Source: Bacteroidales bacterium UBA3824
GTDB lineage: Bacteria; Bacteroidota; Bacteroidia; Bacteroidales; UBA3824
Assembly (NCBI GenBank): GCA_002393195.1
Contig: DGIK01000026.1
Location: 3,115-18,637 of the forward strand
DNA: 15,523 nt
Direction of reading: 5' to 3'
The notes under the pieces were generated by a model. That model was not told the origin of the DNA and made no database searches. It saw only the letters and a list, made by a program, of their open reading frames with translations. The position numbers and the translations under genes are program-made. Shown one piece after another: positions 1 through 6,494 of the stretch (its first letter is position 1; the number at the start of each line of letters is the position of its first letter).

Positions 1-939
1 GACCTGCGTTTTGTGGTGCAGGAGAAGGTGCACGGCTCCAATACGAGTTTTGTGACCGATGGCAACGAAATCAAATTTGCCAAGCGCACCGACTACATCG
101 CCGACGGTGAGAAATTCTTTGATTATGAGGAACTTCTCGACCGTTACACTCCAAAAGTAAAAAAACTCTACGCTGCCCTCAAAAAACAGTACAAAGATAT
201 GGATTTTGCCATTATTTATGGTGAAATGTTTGGCGGCGCGTATCCGCACAAGGACGTCCAGAAAGAAAAGGTGTCCACCATTCAGAAGGGCGTTTATTAC
301 TGTCCAAACCACGAATTTTACGGCTTCGACATCTACGTTTCCGAGCCGTCGGGCAAGCATTATCTGAGCGTCGAGGAGACCAACAAGTTTTTTGAGAGCA
401 ACGGTTTTCTCTACGCCAAAACCTTGTTTGAAGGCACGTTGGACGAGTGCTTGAACTATCCCAACAAATTCCCGAGCCAAATTTCGCAATGGCTTGGTTA
501 TCCGCCGATTGAGGACAATATTTGCGAGGGCGTTGTAATCCGTCCCGTAGTGCCGACATACATCGGCTACGGCGACCGCGTATTAATCAAAAACAAAAAT
601 GAGCGTTTTGCCGAGAAGAAGAATTACAAGAAACGCCTGAAAGAGGCAAAGCCCGACCCCGTATATTCCGACGCCCTCAACGCGTTGATAGCCAAGGGTT
701 CGCTCTACGTAACCGAAAACCGTCTCAACAACGTCGTAAGCCACATCGGTCAGGTGTCGATGCCCAAAGACCTCGGCAAACTCATTGGAATGTACTCCAA
801 GGACATCATCGACGATTTCATCAAGGAATCGTCCGCCGACTACAACAGCCTCGAAAAGCCCGAGCAAAAACTCCTCAACAAGGAAATCAACCAATTGGCG
901 ACGGCATTAATCAAGAAAGTGTACAAAATCCCAAACTAA
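1..939 (+). CDS. Rnl2-type RNA ligase, 5'-truncated by the window edge
   Basis: ATP-dependent RNA ligase of the T4 Rnl2 / trypanosome editing-ligase family. Family members form a ligase-AMP intermediate and seal 3'-OH/5'-phosphate nicks in RNA duplexes. The reading frame is open from base 1, so the true start lies upstream; about 30 residues are probably missing compared with T4 Rnl2. Nucleotidyltransferase motifs are visible in order: motif I EKVHGSN with the AMP-accepting Lys at 25-27; FAKRT; YGEMFGG; motif III FYGFDIYV at 316-339; motif IV EGVVIRP from 526; and motif V IKNKNERFAEK with its two lysines at 589-597. The C-terminal part (RLNNVVSHIGQ, PKDLGKLIG, about 720-800) resembles the T4 Rnl2 C-terminal domain from memory, so this is more than a lone nucleotidyltransferase domain. 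The stop is 6 bases before the Lrp/AsnC gene. Family assignment is secure; the cellular substrate is unknown. Confidence 0.9.
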   Translation, partial: DLRFVVQEKVHGSNTSFVTDGNEIKFAKRTDYIADGEKFFDYEELLDRYTPKVKKLYAALKKQYKDMDFAIIYGEMFGGAYPHKDVQKEKVSTIQKGVYYCPNHEFYGFDIYVSEPSGKHYLSVEETNKFFESNGFLYAKTLFEGTLDECLNYPNKFPSQISQWLGYPPIEDNICEGVVIRPVVPTYIGYGDRVLIKNKNERFAEKKNYKKRLKEAKPDPVYSDALNALIAKGSLYVTENRLNNVVSHIGQVSMPKDLGKLIGMYSKDIIDDFIKESSADYNSLEKPEQKLLNKEINQLATALIKKVYKIPN

Positions 940-945
940 CAGACC

Positions 946-1428
946 ATGGAAAGACTTGACGAAACTGACCTGATGATTCTCGACGCTCTGCAAGAGGATT
1001 CGTCGCTCACCAACCGACAACTCGCCCAAAAAGTCCACCGCTCGCCCACGCCGGTTTTTGAGCGCGTCAAGAAGATGAAGGACGAGGGCTACATCAAAAA
1101 ATATGTCGCCATCCTCGATGTTGACAAACTCAACTGCGCTTTTATGGCTATCTGCAACATCAAGATGAAGCAACATTCATACGAGAACGCGCAGAAGATA
1201 ATGCAGGCTGTGCAGGAGATGGACGAAATCGCCGAATGTTACAATATAACAGGCGATTACGACTTCCAACTCAAAATCTACGTGTCGTCGATGAAGGAGT
1301 ATCAGGAGTTTATACTCCGCATACTTGGTCAATTGGACTGCATCGGCGGACTGAGTAGTAGTTTTGTGATGGGCGTCGTGAAACAATCGTACAAAATACC
1401 GATTACAAGGAACTTACACAAAAAATAA
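946..1428 (+). CDS. Lrp/AsnC-family transcriptional regulator
   Basis: A 160-residue DNA-binding regulator of the feast/famine (Lrp/AsnC) family. These proteins form dimers or octamers and usually sense amino acids. Residues about 4-60 form the winged helix-turn-helix (LDETDLMILDALQEDSSLTN, then RQLAQKVHRSP and VKKMKDEGYI). Residues about 68-150 form the RAM effector-binding domain, with the typical TGDYDF turn at the expected place. Length is normal for the family. The start 6 bases after the RNA ligase stop and the end 2 bases before the YjbQ gene imply cotranscription with both. Lrp-type regulators often control their own operon, so it may regulate the ligase and YjbQ genes, but no operator can be checked because the operon promoter lies outside the window. 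The effector cannot be inferred from sequence. Confidence 0.93.
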   Translation: MERLDETDLMILDALQEDSSLTNRQLAQKVHRSPTPVFERVKKMKDEGYIKKYVAILDVDKLNCAFMAICNIKMKQHSYENAQKIMQAVQEMDEIAECYNITGDYDFQLKIYVSSMKEYQEFILRILGQLDCIGGLSSSFVMGVVKQSYKIPITRNLHKK

Positions 1429-1430
1429 TA

Positions 1431-1844
1431 ATGATTACACAACGTCACATCACCCTCGCCCGCAAGTCGAGAGGCTTCCATCTGATTACGTCGGAAATCG
1501 TGAAGGCACTTGGCGAATTGCCAGAATGTGGATTGCTCAATCTCTTCATCAAGCACACCTCGGCGGCTCTATCCATCAACGAAAACGCCGACCCTTCTGT
1601 GCGCGTCGATATGGAGATGATAGCCAACCGCCTTGTGCCAGACGGCGACCCGCGTTACGCTCACGATATGGAGGGCGACGACGATATGCCGGCGCATTTC
1701 AAATCGTCGATGATGGGCGTTTCGCTCAACATCCCAATCTCAAATCACCGCCTCGACCTCGGCACTTGGCAGGGCATCTACCTCTGCGAATTTCGCGACT
1801 ACGGCGGCGCACGAAGCGTCACGGCAACGATTGTAAGTAATTGA
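1431..1844 (+). CDS. YjbQ-family (UPF0047) protein, putative secondary thiamine-phosphate synthase
   Basis: A 137-residue member of the YjbQ/UPF0047 family. E. coli YjbQ has weak thiamine-phosphate synthase activity, but the real physiological role of the family is not settled. Family signatures are all present: HTSAAL at about residues 42-47, the NENADP loop, the HDMEGDDDMPAH segment carrying conserved acidic and histidine residues, and GTWQGIYLCEFRD near the C-terminus. Length fits the single-domain family, with no signal peptide, so it should be cytoplasmic. The ATG is 2 bases after the stop of the Lrp/AsnC gene, which indicates translational coupling. Its last codons and stop lie inside the first unit of a 9-bp tandem repeat that continues downstream, so the natural stop codon is part of a repeat copy. 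Family assignment is firm; the enzymatic label is tentative. Confidence 0.9.
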   Translation: MITQRHITLARKSRGFHLITSEIVKALGELPECGLLNLFIKHTSAALSINENADPSVRVDMEMIANRLVPDGDPRYAHDMEGDDDMPAHFKSSMMGVSLNIPISNHRLDLGTWQGIYLCEFRDYGGARSVTATIVSN

Positions 1845-1890
1845 AGTGATTGAAGTGATTGAAGTAATTGAAGTAATTGAAGTAATTGAA
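1837..1890. repeat. 9-bp tandem repeat, six units
   Basis: Six head-to-tail copies of GTRATTGAA (units at 1837, 1846, 1855, 1864, 1873 and 1882); copies 2 and 3 have G at the variable position and the others A. The array begins within the last codons of the YjbQ gene. Because the unit is three codons long, each copy carries a TGA in the gene's frame, giving six successive in-frame stops. Confidence 0.95.
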
Positions 1891-1923
1891 TACTAAAAAC
1901 TGATTGATGCACAGTGCGTAGCC

Positions 1924-1980
1924 AATTATGAATTGTGAATTATGAATTGATTATGCATTATGCATTATGAATTATGCATT
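1924..1980. repeat. Degenerate 7-bp repeat (MATTATG) in the nitroreductase leader
   Basis: A run of about seven imperfect 7-bp units of the form AATTATG or CATTATG, interrupted once around 1945-1951. It ends 6 bases before the chosen nitroreductase start. The units supply ATG triplets at 1953, 1960, 1967 and 1974 in shifting frames; only the one at 1960 is in frame with the gene. Similar ATTATGAATT-type tracts are familiar from spacers of other bacterial genomes, so this may be a slippage-prone simple repeat rather than a functional site. Confidence 0.85.
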
Positions 1981-1986
1981 GAAACC

Positions 1987-2736
1987 ATGAACCCACTACT
2001 CAAAAAACATAAAAGCGTAAGGAATTTTACGCGGCGGATTGTTGATGAATCCATCATCAAGGACATTCTTGATGCGTCCATCCGCGCTTCCAATACGGGC
2101 AATATGCAGTTGTATAGCATAATACTATCCACGCAGCCCAAAATCAAGGAGCAACTGTTTCCATTGCATTTCAATCAGGCGATGGTGAAACAGGCACCGC
2201 TCGTGTTCACATTTTGCGCCGACATCAATAGGTTTTCCCAATGGTGCAAACTGCGTGGCACGGAACCTTGTTACGACAATTTTCTGTGGTTTTCTACGGC
2301 GTTGGTAGATACGATACTTGCCGCCGAAAATGCCGCCCTCGCCGCCGAAGACGCGGGACTTGGCATCTGTTTCCTTGGCACAACGATGTACAACGCCGAG
2401 GAAATCGCCAGCGTATTGAAACTACCCAAAGGCGTGGTGCCGGTAGTTACAATGGTGGCGGGCTATCCCGTGGAGCAGCCAACCGGCGAACCTACGGAGC
2501 GTCTGCCATTGGATGCCGTGGTGCATTTTGAGACCTACCGCAAATACACCGACGAAGCCATCGATGGTTATTTTTCAGAAATAGAAAACCTCGACAAGAT
2601 GAAGAATTTCGTTGCTGAAAACAACGTCAACAATCTTGCCGAGGTGTTCACCCAAGTGCGCTACACCGCCCACGACGGCGCAACATTCTCACAGAAATAT
2701 TTGGATTTCGTTAAGAAAAGTTTTTCGATTATTTGA
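1987..2736 (+). CDS. Nitroreductase-family FMN oxidoreductase, NfsA/Frp-like
   Basis: A 249-residue flavoprotein of the nitroreductase superfamily. Such enzymes use NAD(P)H to reduce nitro compounds, quinones or flavins in the cytoplasm as FMN-bound dimers. The N-terminal HKSVRNF (residues 8-14) is the FMN-phosphate Ser-x-Arg motif. AALAAEDAGLGICFLG in the middle is the conserved helix and loop near the flavin, and VAGYPVEQP follows the core as in the NfsA/Frp branch, which also has a C-terminal excursion like the one here. I chose ATG 1987 because family members start just before the HKSVR motif. An in-frame ATG at 1960 would add nine residues encoded by the 7-bp repeat, preceded in frame by TGA at 1948. 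The 3' end overlaps the convergent lipoprotein gene by 8 bases. The natural substrate is unknown. Confidence 0.88.
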   Translation: MNPLLKKHKSVRNFTRRIVDESIIKDILDASIRASNTGNMQLYSIILSTQPKIKEQLFPLHFNQAMVKQAPLVFTFCADINRFSQWCKLRGTEPCYDNFLWFSTALVDTILAAENAALAAEDAGLGICFLGTTMYNAEEIASVLKLPKGVVPVVTMVAGYPVEQPTGEPTERLPLDAVVHFETYRKYTDEAIDGYFSEIENLDKMKNFVAENNVNNLAEVFTQVRYTAHDGATFSQKYLDFVKKSFSII

Positions 2737-3205
2737 TTTTCCTCAATGAAACTTCAACTTCCCTTTCATATTTTGTGGAGAAGAATTTGAGGTAGTCGTA
2801 ACTGTCGCCAAGTTTTTTGAGCACGCCGACATCCTCAAATTCTTTGCCTTCGGGTTTGAGATACAAAACAGAATCGTTTTCGATTTTGTATTCCATCGCC
2901 AGCGGCAGCGAAACCTTGCCGTTCGTGTATTTTTTGAGAATTTCGGATGCTGCGCCCGATGCGTCGAAAATGGCTTTTTCGGTTTCAAATTGCACCGTAA
3001 CTTCCAAATTGGAAAGCAACATCGACGCAAAAGACGACGACAAATCATTCCCGCCCTTCTCTGCCATTACATCTTTCAGCAACGAACCAACTTCCAATTG
3101 ATAGCGTCCCTGCAAGCCGTCCTTGCTGACGGCATCCTTTCCGCCGCCGCACGCCGACAATATCACCATTGCCAACAATGCGAATAATGTGAAGATTTTT
3201 TTCAT
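2729..3205 (-). CDS. Small lipoprotein of unknown function
   Basis: A 158-residue predicted lipoprotein. It begins with MKKIFTLFALLAMVILSAC: two lysines, a hydrophobic stretch and a lipobox ending at Cys19, then GGGKD. The lack of an acidic run directly after the cysteine argues for retention on the periplasmic side rather than surface export. The mature part (about 140 residues) looks like a small beta-rich domain (GLQGRYQLEVGSLL, VTVQFETEKAIFD, YKIENDSVLYLKPEG) and could be a lipocalin-like fold, but I recognise no family. I chose ATG 3205 because an in-frame ATG 30 bases further upstream would put ten residues before an ideal signal peptide. The gene is divergent from the first serpin gene and convergent with the nitroreductase, overlapping its stop by 8 bases with no terminator between them. 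Confidence 0.8.
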   Translation of the reverse strand: MKKIFTLFALLAMVILSACGGGKDAVSKDGLQGRYQLEVGSLLKDVMAEKGGNDLSSSFASMLLSNLEVTVQFETEKAIFDASGAASEILKKYTNGKVSLPLAMEYKIENDSVLYLKPEGKEFEDVGVLKKLGDSYDYLKFFSTKYEREVEVSLRKIK

Positions 3206-3260
3206 AATATTGATTTTAATTAATGTTCGCCACAAATATAAAACGTTTTTGCGAATAATA

Positions 3261-3268
3261 CAAAGATA
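3261..3268 (-). promoter_or_regulatory. Possible -7 box for the lipoprotein gene
   Basis: On the minus strand this reads TATCTTTG, an exact match to the Bacteroidota -7 consensus TAnnTTTG, 55 bases upstream of the lipoprotein ATG. No TTG lies at the usual 17-23 base distance upstream, so the call is weak. Confidence 0.35.
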
Positions 3269-3332
3269 ATAATCCCTACAAATTTTTTTGTTGAAATTTT
3301 TATAGGGTAATGAACGTCGTGCGTGTTAAATA

Positions 3333-3346
3333 AATGTAAATACATT
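3333..3346. promoter_or_regulatory. Perfect 6-bp inverted repeat upstream of the first serpin
   Basis: AATGTA-AA-TACATT is a perfect dyad in the 198-base spacer between the divergent lipoprotein and serpin genes, ending 57 bases before the serpin ATG. The right arm runs into TACATTGT, a near match to the -7 consensus (TAnnTTTG with one mismatch), so the dyad could be an operator on the serpin promoter. It is short and A/T-rich, so chance is a real alternative. Nothing else in this spacer is convincing. Confidence 0.3.
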
Positions 3347-3403
3347 GTTAGGCCAAACAAAGTATAACAGAAACACAAATTTTTAACATTAAAAACTAAT
3401 AAC

Positions 3404-4792
3404 ATGAACATTTCAAAACTAACCTATGCCATCGCAATGTCGCTGATGATGCTCGTTGCGCTGCCCTCCTGCGACAAGGAGGAATCCTGTTCGGGAGACA
3501 ACCCCGTCAACAATCCAGAGCAGCCGACGCCCGAGCCGCAGAACACGGAAGCCATCGAAGCCGCCACAATCTCCAAGAAGGTGGTATTCTCCGACGAAAG
3601 CAGCATCCAGCAGATTCTCTATTCCGACCAGTTCCAGGACTTCACCGCCAAGGTAACCAAGTTTGCCAACAACGCCGCTGTCAAGATAGGCGTCAACGAC
3701 GACAAGAACACCGCCGTATCGCCAATTTCAATCTTCATGGCGTTGGCAATGTCGGCAGAATGTGCCAACGGCGACACCCGTCAGGAACTCCTTGATGCAA
3801 TGGGTGTTACCTACGACGAACTCCACACCAACATCCGCGCCCTCTGCTACGCCTTCAATCAAGTCCTCAGCAGGGACAACGACGGCAATGTCAAAAACCT
3901 CATCAAGTGCGTCAACTCCCTTTGGGTGCGCAACGAACTGACCGACAAGATGAAGGACGGCGGAATCAAGGCTCTCAACGATTATTGCTACTCCGACCTT
4001 TTGATGATGGATTTCAGCACCGCCAATGTAAACGAACTTCTCACCTCCTACATCTCCAACGAGACCAACGGACTGCTCAAACCGACGTTTGAGTACGACG
4101 CGAATACCGCAATCCTGCTCATGAATGTAATCTACCTCCGCGAGATTTGGAATATGTATGGCGACGACCTCCCGCTCACCGACAACAAGTACGATTTTCT
4201 CTGCTACGACCAGAAGAAAGTCAGCGCACAACTTCTCCAAGGTACGTACAACTCCGGCAGGGCTGTGGAGACCGAGAAGTTTCGCAAATTCATGACTACC
4301 ACCAACAGCGGACTCCAATTGACTTTCTTCGTGCCAAAAGACGGCTACACTCTCGACGACATCTACACATCGGACGTACTCAACGACCCGACACCATACG
4401 TCTATGAAGATGAAGCCGCCAAGAAGAAGTTTTTCACGCGCTGTTTCTTCCCTGCATTTGAGGCTGAATATAACCGCAACATCGCCGATGCGGTCAAAGA
4501 GATGGGCGTGGATAAGTTTTTCACTCCAGAAGGATGTGATTTCAGCAACCTGACAGACCACGAAGTATTTTGCCGCAGCATCAACCACATCACCAAACTC
4601 GAAGTTGCCCGCAAAGGCATCGAAGGCGCGGCTGTAACAATCGTGGAGATGGCAGACAAAGCCGACGGCGGACCAGACGAGGATGAGTGGGAATCCGTCT
4701 ATGAAGATTTCATCGTTGACCGCAACTTCGCCTACGTACTCAGCAAGGACAATGTGCCAGTGTTCACGGGCGTAGTGAAGGCCATCAAATAA
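3404..4792 (+). CDS. Serpin-family protease inhibitor, predicted surface lipoprotein (first of a pair)
   Basis: A 462-residue serpin, a suicide inhibitor fold that traps serine or cysteine proteases by inserting its cleaved loop into a beta-sheet. The N-terminus is a lipoprotein signal with lipobox ALPSC; Cys23 is followed by DKEES, an acidic pattern like the Bacteroidota surface-export signal. A Pro/Glu/Thr-rich linker (about 28-55) precedes the serpin domain from about residue 70. Serpin landmarks in order: SPISIFMALAMSAE, VNSLWVRN, ISNETNGLL, MNVIYLREIW, TFFVPKDGYTLDDI, FFPAFEAEY, CDFSNLTD, then the hinge RKGIEGAAVT (403-412) and DRNFAYVL near the end. By the usual count from hinge Gly405 (P15), P1 would be Lys419, suggesting trypsin-like targets. 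However, the loop is about ten residues longer than in antitrypsin and acidic (PDEDEWE), so P1 is uncertain. P14 is Ile instead of Thr/Ser. Confidence 0.92.
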   Translation: MNISKLTYAIAMSLMMLVALPSCDKEESCSGDNPVNNPEQPTPEPQNTEAIEAATISKKVVFSDESSIQQILYSDQFQDFTAKVTKFANNAAVKIGVNDDKNTAVSPISIFMALAMSAECANGDTRQELLDAMGVTYDELHTNIRALCYAFNQVLSRDNDGNVKNLIKCVNSLWVRNELTDKMKDGGIKALNDYCYSDLLMMDFSTANVNELLTSYISNETNGLLKPTFEYDANTAILLMNVIYLREIWNMYGDDLPLTDNKYDFLCYDQKKVSAQLLQGTYNSGRAVETEKFRKFMTTTNSGLQLTFFVPKDGYTLDDIYTSDVLNDPTPYVYEDEAAKKKFFTRCFFPAFEAEYNRNIADAVKEMGVDKFFTPEGCDFSNLTDHEVFCRSINHITKLEVARKGIEGAAVTIVEMADKADGGPDEDEWESVYEDFIVDRNFAYVLSKDNVPVFTGVVKAIK

Positions 4793-4887
4793 AACAAACC
4801 AACCACACCTCGCAAACAAAAGATTTTATAAACAACTAATTCTATAATAGAAGCACAAATTATCAATAATATTTAAACAACTGTAAC

Positions 4888-6297
4888 ATGAATTTTTCAA
4901 AAATTACCATTGCGACCGCGATGTCAGCAATGCTCCTAATTGGCGCGACGTCCTGCGACAAGGACGACAACATCGACGAGCCGAATTCCGGCACCAATCT
5001 CGACAATTACAAGCCGCAAAACGAGGCAGCAATTTCCAAATCGCAGATTGCAGCCAAGGTAAATCCTTTCAAGGATGCCTACTACTACGATGTAATGCAG
5101 TACGTATGGAGCAAAGAGTACAAGGATTTCGCCAACAAGGTCTCCAAGTTTGCCAACAATGCAGCCGTAGCCATCGGCGCAAATCCACAGGGCAACACCG
5201 CCGTATCGCCATTGTCGGTGTTTATGGCGTTGTCGATGGCGGCAGAATCTGCCAACGGCGACACACGTCAGGAAATCCTCGATGCAATGGGCATCACCTA
5301 CGAGGAACTTGCCGCCAACATCAAGTACCTGTGCTACACCTGCAACCAAGTGCTTGACTGTGGCTTAGGCAACAGCGACGGCAAAAACCAAATCAAGAGC
5401 GTAAATTCTCTGTGGGTGCAAAATGGTGTCCAAGTGAAGGATGCCGGTGTAAATTCGCTGACCTCCAACTACTTCGCCGACTTGTTCAATATGGATTTTG
5501 AAGGCAGCGATGTCAACGAAATCATCAAATCCTACATCTCCAACGAGACCAACGGATTGCTCAGTCCAAACTTGGAACTGACCGCCGAAACCTTTCTCGT
5601 CCTGATGAATGTGGTGTATCTCCGCGACATTTGGAGCGAGTTTGGCAGCGACCTCGATTTGACAGACCAGCCGTATGATTTCGTCAACTACGACCGCTCC
5701 ACATTGTCCACGCAATTGCTCAAAGGCTACTACCACAGCGGCAAGGCAGTGGAGACCGAGAAGTTCCGCAAATTCTACACCACCACCAATTCAGGTCTCT
5801 CGATGACATTCTTCGTGCCAAAGGACGGCTACACGCTCGACGACATCTACACATCTGATGTTCTCAACGACCCGACGCCTTACGTGAAAGTTGACACCAC
5901 CTCCAATCCGGAAGTCAATTACAGATTCCACACCCGCTGTTTCTTCCCGGAGTTTGAGGCTTCATTTGATGATGACATCAAAGACGAAATCCAAAAGATG
6001 GGCGTCAACAAGTTTTTCACACGCGGTGGCTGTGACTTCTCCAACCTCACCGACGAAGATGTATTTTGCAGCCAAATCCGCCACATCACCAAACTCGAAG
6101 TTTCCCGCAAGGGCATCGAGGGTGCGGCTGTGACTGTGGAACTGATGGAAGGCGCAATGGATCCCGGTCCCGGTCATGAGGAAAAAAGATGGGAGGATGT
6201 CTATTATGACTTCCCCGTTGACCGCAACTTCGCCTACATTCTCAGCAAAGATGATGTTCCGATTTTCACCGGCGTAGTAAAGGCGATTGCCAAGTAG
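4888..6297 (+). CDS. Serpin-family protease inhibitor, predicted surface lipoprotein (second of a pair)
   Basis: A 469-residue paralogue of the preceding serpin, collinear from signal peptide to C-terminus, with long identical blocks such as KDGYTLDDIYTSDVLNDPTP. Lipobox GATSC with Cys23 is followed by DKDDN, again an acidic surface-export pattern; the linker to the serpin domain lacks the Pro-rich tract of its neighbour. Landmarks: SPLSVFMALSMAAE, VNSLWVQN, ISNETNGLLSP, MNVVYLRDIW, FFPEFEASF, CDFSNLTD and the hinge RKGIEGAAVT (407-416). Counting from Gly409 as P15 gives Ala423 at P1 with Met424 at P1', pointing to elastase- or subtilisin-like targets rather than trypsin-like ones. The loop (409-442) is long and differs in sequence from that of the first serpin. 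The 95-base gap between the two genes has no terminator, so cotranscription is likely; an intrinsic terminator follows this gene. Orthologous function to Tannerella miropin is possible but not shown. Confidence 0.92.
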   Translation: MNFSKITIATAMSAMLLIGATSCDKDDNIDEPNSGTNLDNYKPQNEAAISKSQIAAKVNPFKDAYYYDVMQYVWSKEYKDFANKVSKFANNAAVAIGANPQGNTAVSPLSVFMALSMAAESANGDTRQEILDAMGITYEELAANIKYLCYTCNQVLDCGLGNSDGKNQIKSVNSLWVQNGVQVKDAGVNSLTSNYFADLFNMDFEGSDVNEIIKSYISNETNGLLSPNLELTAETFLVLMNVVYLRDIWSEFGSDLDLTDQPYDFVNYDRSTLSTQLLKGYYHSGKAVETEKFRKFYTTTNSGLSMTFFVPKDGYTLDDIYTSDVLNDPTPYVKVDTTSNPEVNYRFHTRCFFPEFEASFDDDIKDEIQKMGVNKFFTRGGCDFSNLTDEDVFCSQIRHITKLEVSRKGIEGAAVTVELMEGAMDPGPGHEEKRWEDVYYDFPVDRNFAYILSKDDVPIFTGVVKAIAK

Positions 6298-6340
6298 CAA
6301 TACAAACCTATTGTAATCGTTAGGAATACGATATAACTAT

Positions 6341-6385
6341 AACCCTGCATATTGGTGGCGTAGCCATTAATGTGCAGGGTTTTTT
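6341..6385 (+). terminator. Intrinsic terminator after the serpin pair
   Basis: A 9-bp perfect stem (AACCCTGCA at 6341-6349 with TGCAGGGTT at 6373-6381) is followed by six T residues (6380-6385). The 23-base interior can form a small inner TGGC/GCCA hairpin. It begins 44 bases after the second serpin stop and ends that transcription unit. Confidence 0.88.
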
Positions 6386-6433
6386 CGGTGTTGTAATTGT
6401 TAATCAATGTTAAATCTTGCCTTCTCCCTGTAA

Positions 6434-6441
6434 TATTTTTG
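6434..6441 (+). promoter_or_regulatory. Possible -7 box for the TlpA-like gene
   Basis: TATTTTTG matches TAnnTTTG exactly and lies 53 bases before the ATG, just downstream of the serpin terminator. No TTG is correctly spaced upstream. An alternative is TACTTTGT at 6443-6450 (one mismatch), with a TTG at 6417-6419 at 23 bases. Confidence 0.4.
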
Positions 6442-6494
6442 CTACTTTGTTGTCAATTGTATGAAAAGATAAAAACTAACCGATTTTACACATT

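Noticed and set aside
13..15. GTG at base 13 as the RNA ligase start
   Set aside because: The frame is open to base 1, and a start here would put the catalytic lysine at residue 5, removing the conserved N-terminal part of the domain.
1837..1980. CRISPR array or attachment site in the repeat-rich spacer
   Set aside because: Repeat units are 7 and 9 bases, directly adjacent, with no unique spacers, no cas genes and no integrase nearby.
3728..4819. 363-codon open frame on the minus strand opposite the first serpin
   Set aside because: It runs antisense to a clear serpin; its sequence has no family features and its length follows from the codon bias of the real gene.
3363..4860. Serpin genes acquired by recent horizontal transfer from a eukaryote
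   Set aside because: Base composition, lipoprotein signals and leaders match the neighbouring genes, and serpins are known in this phylum.
4793..4887. Terminator between the two serpins
   Set aside because: No stem of useful length followed by a T-run is present in this 95-base gap.
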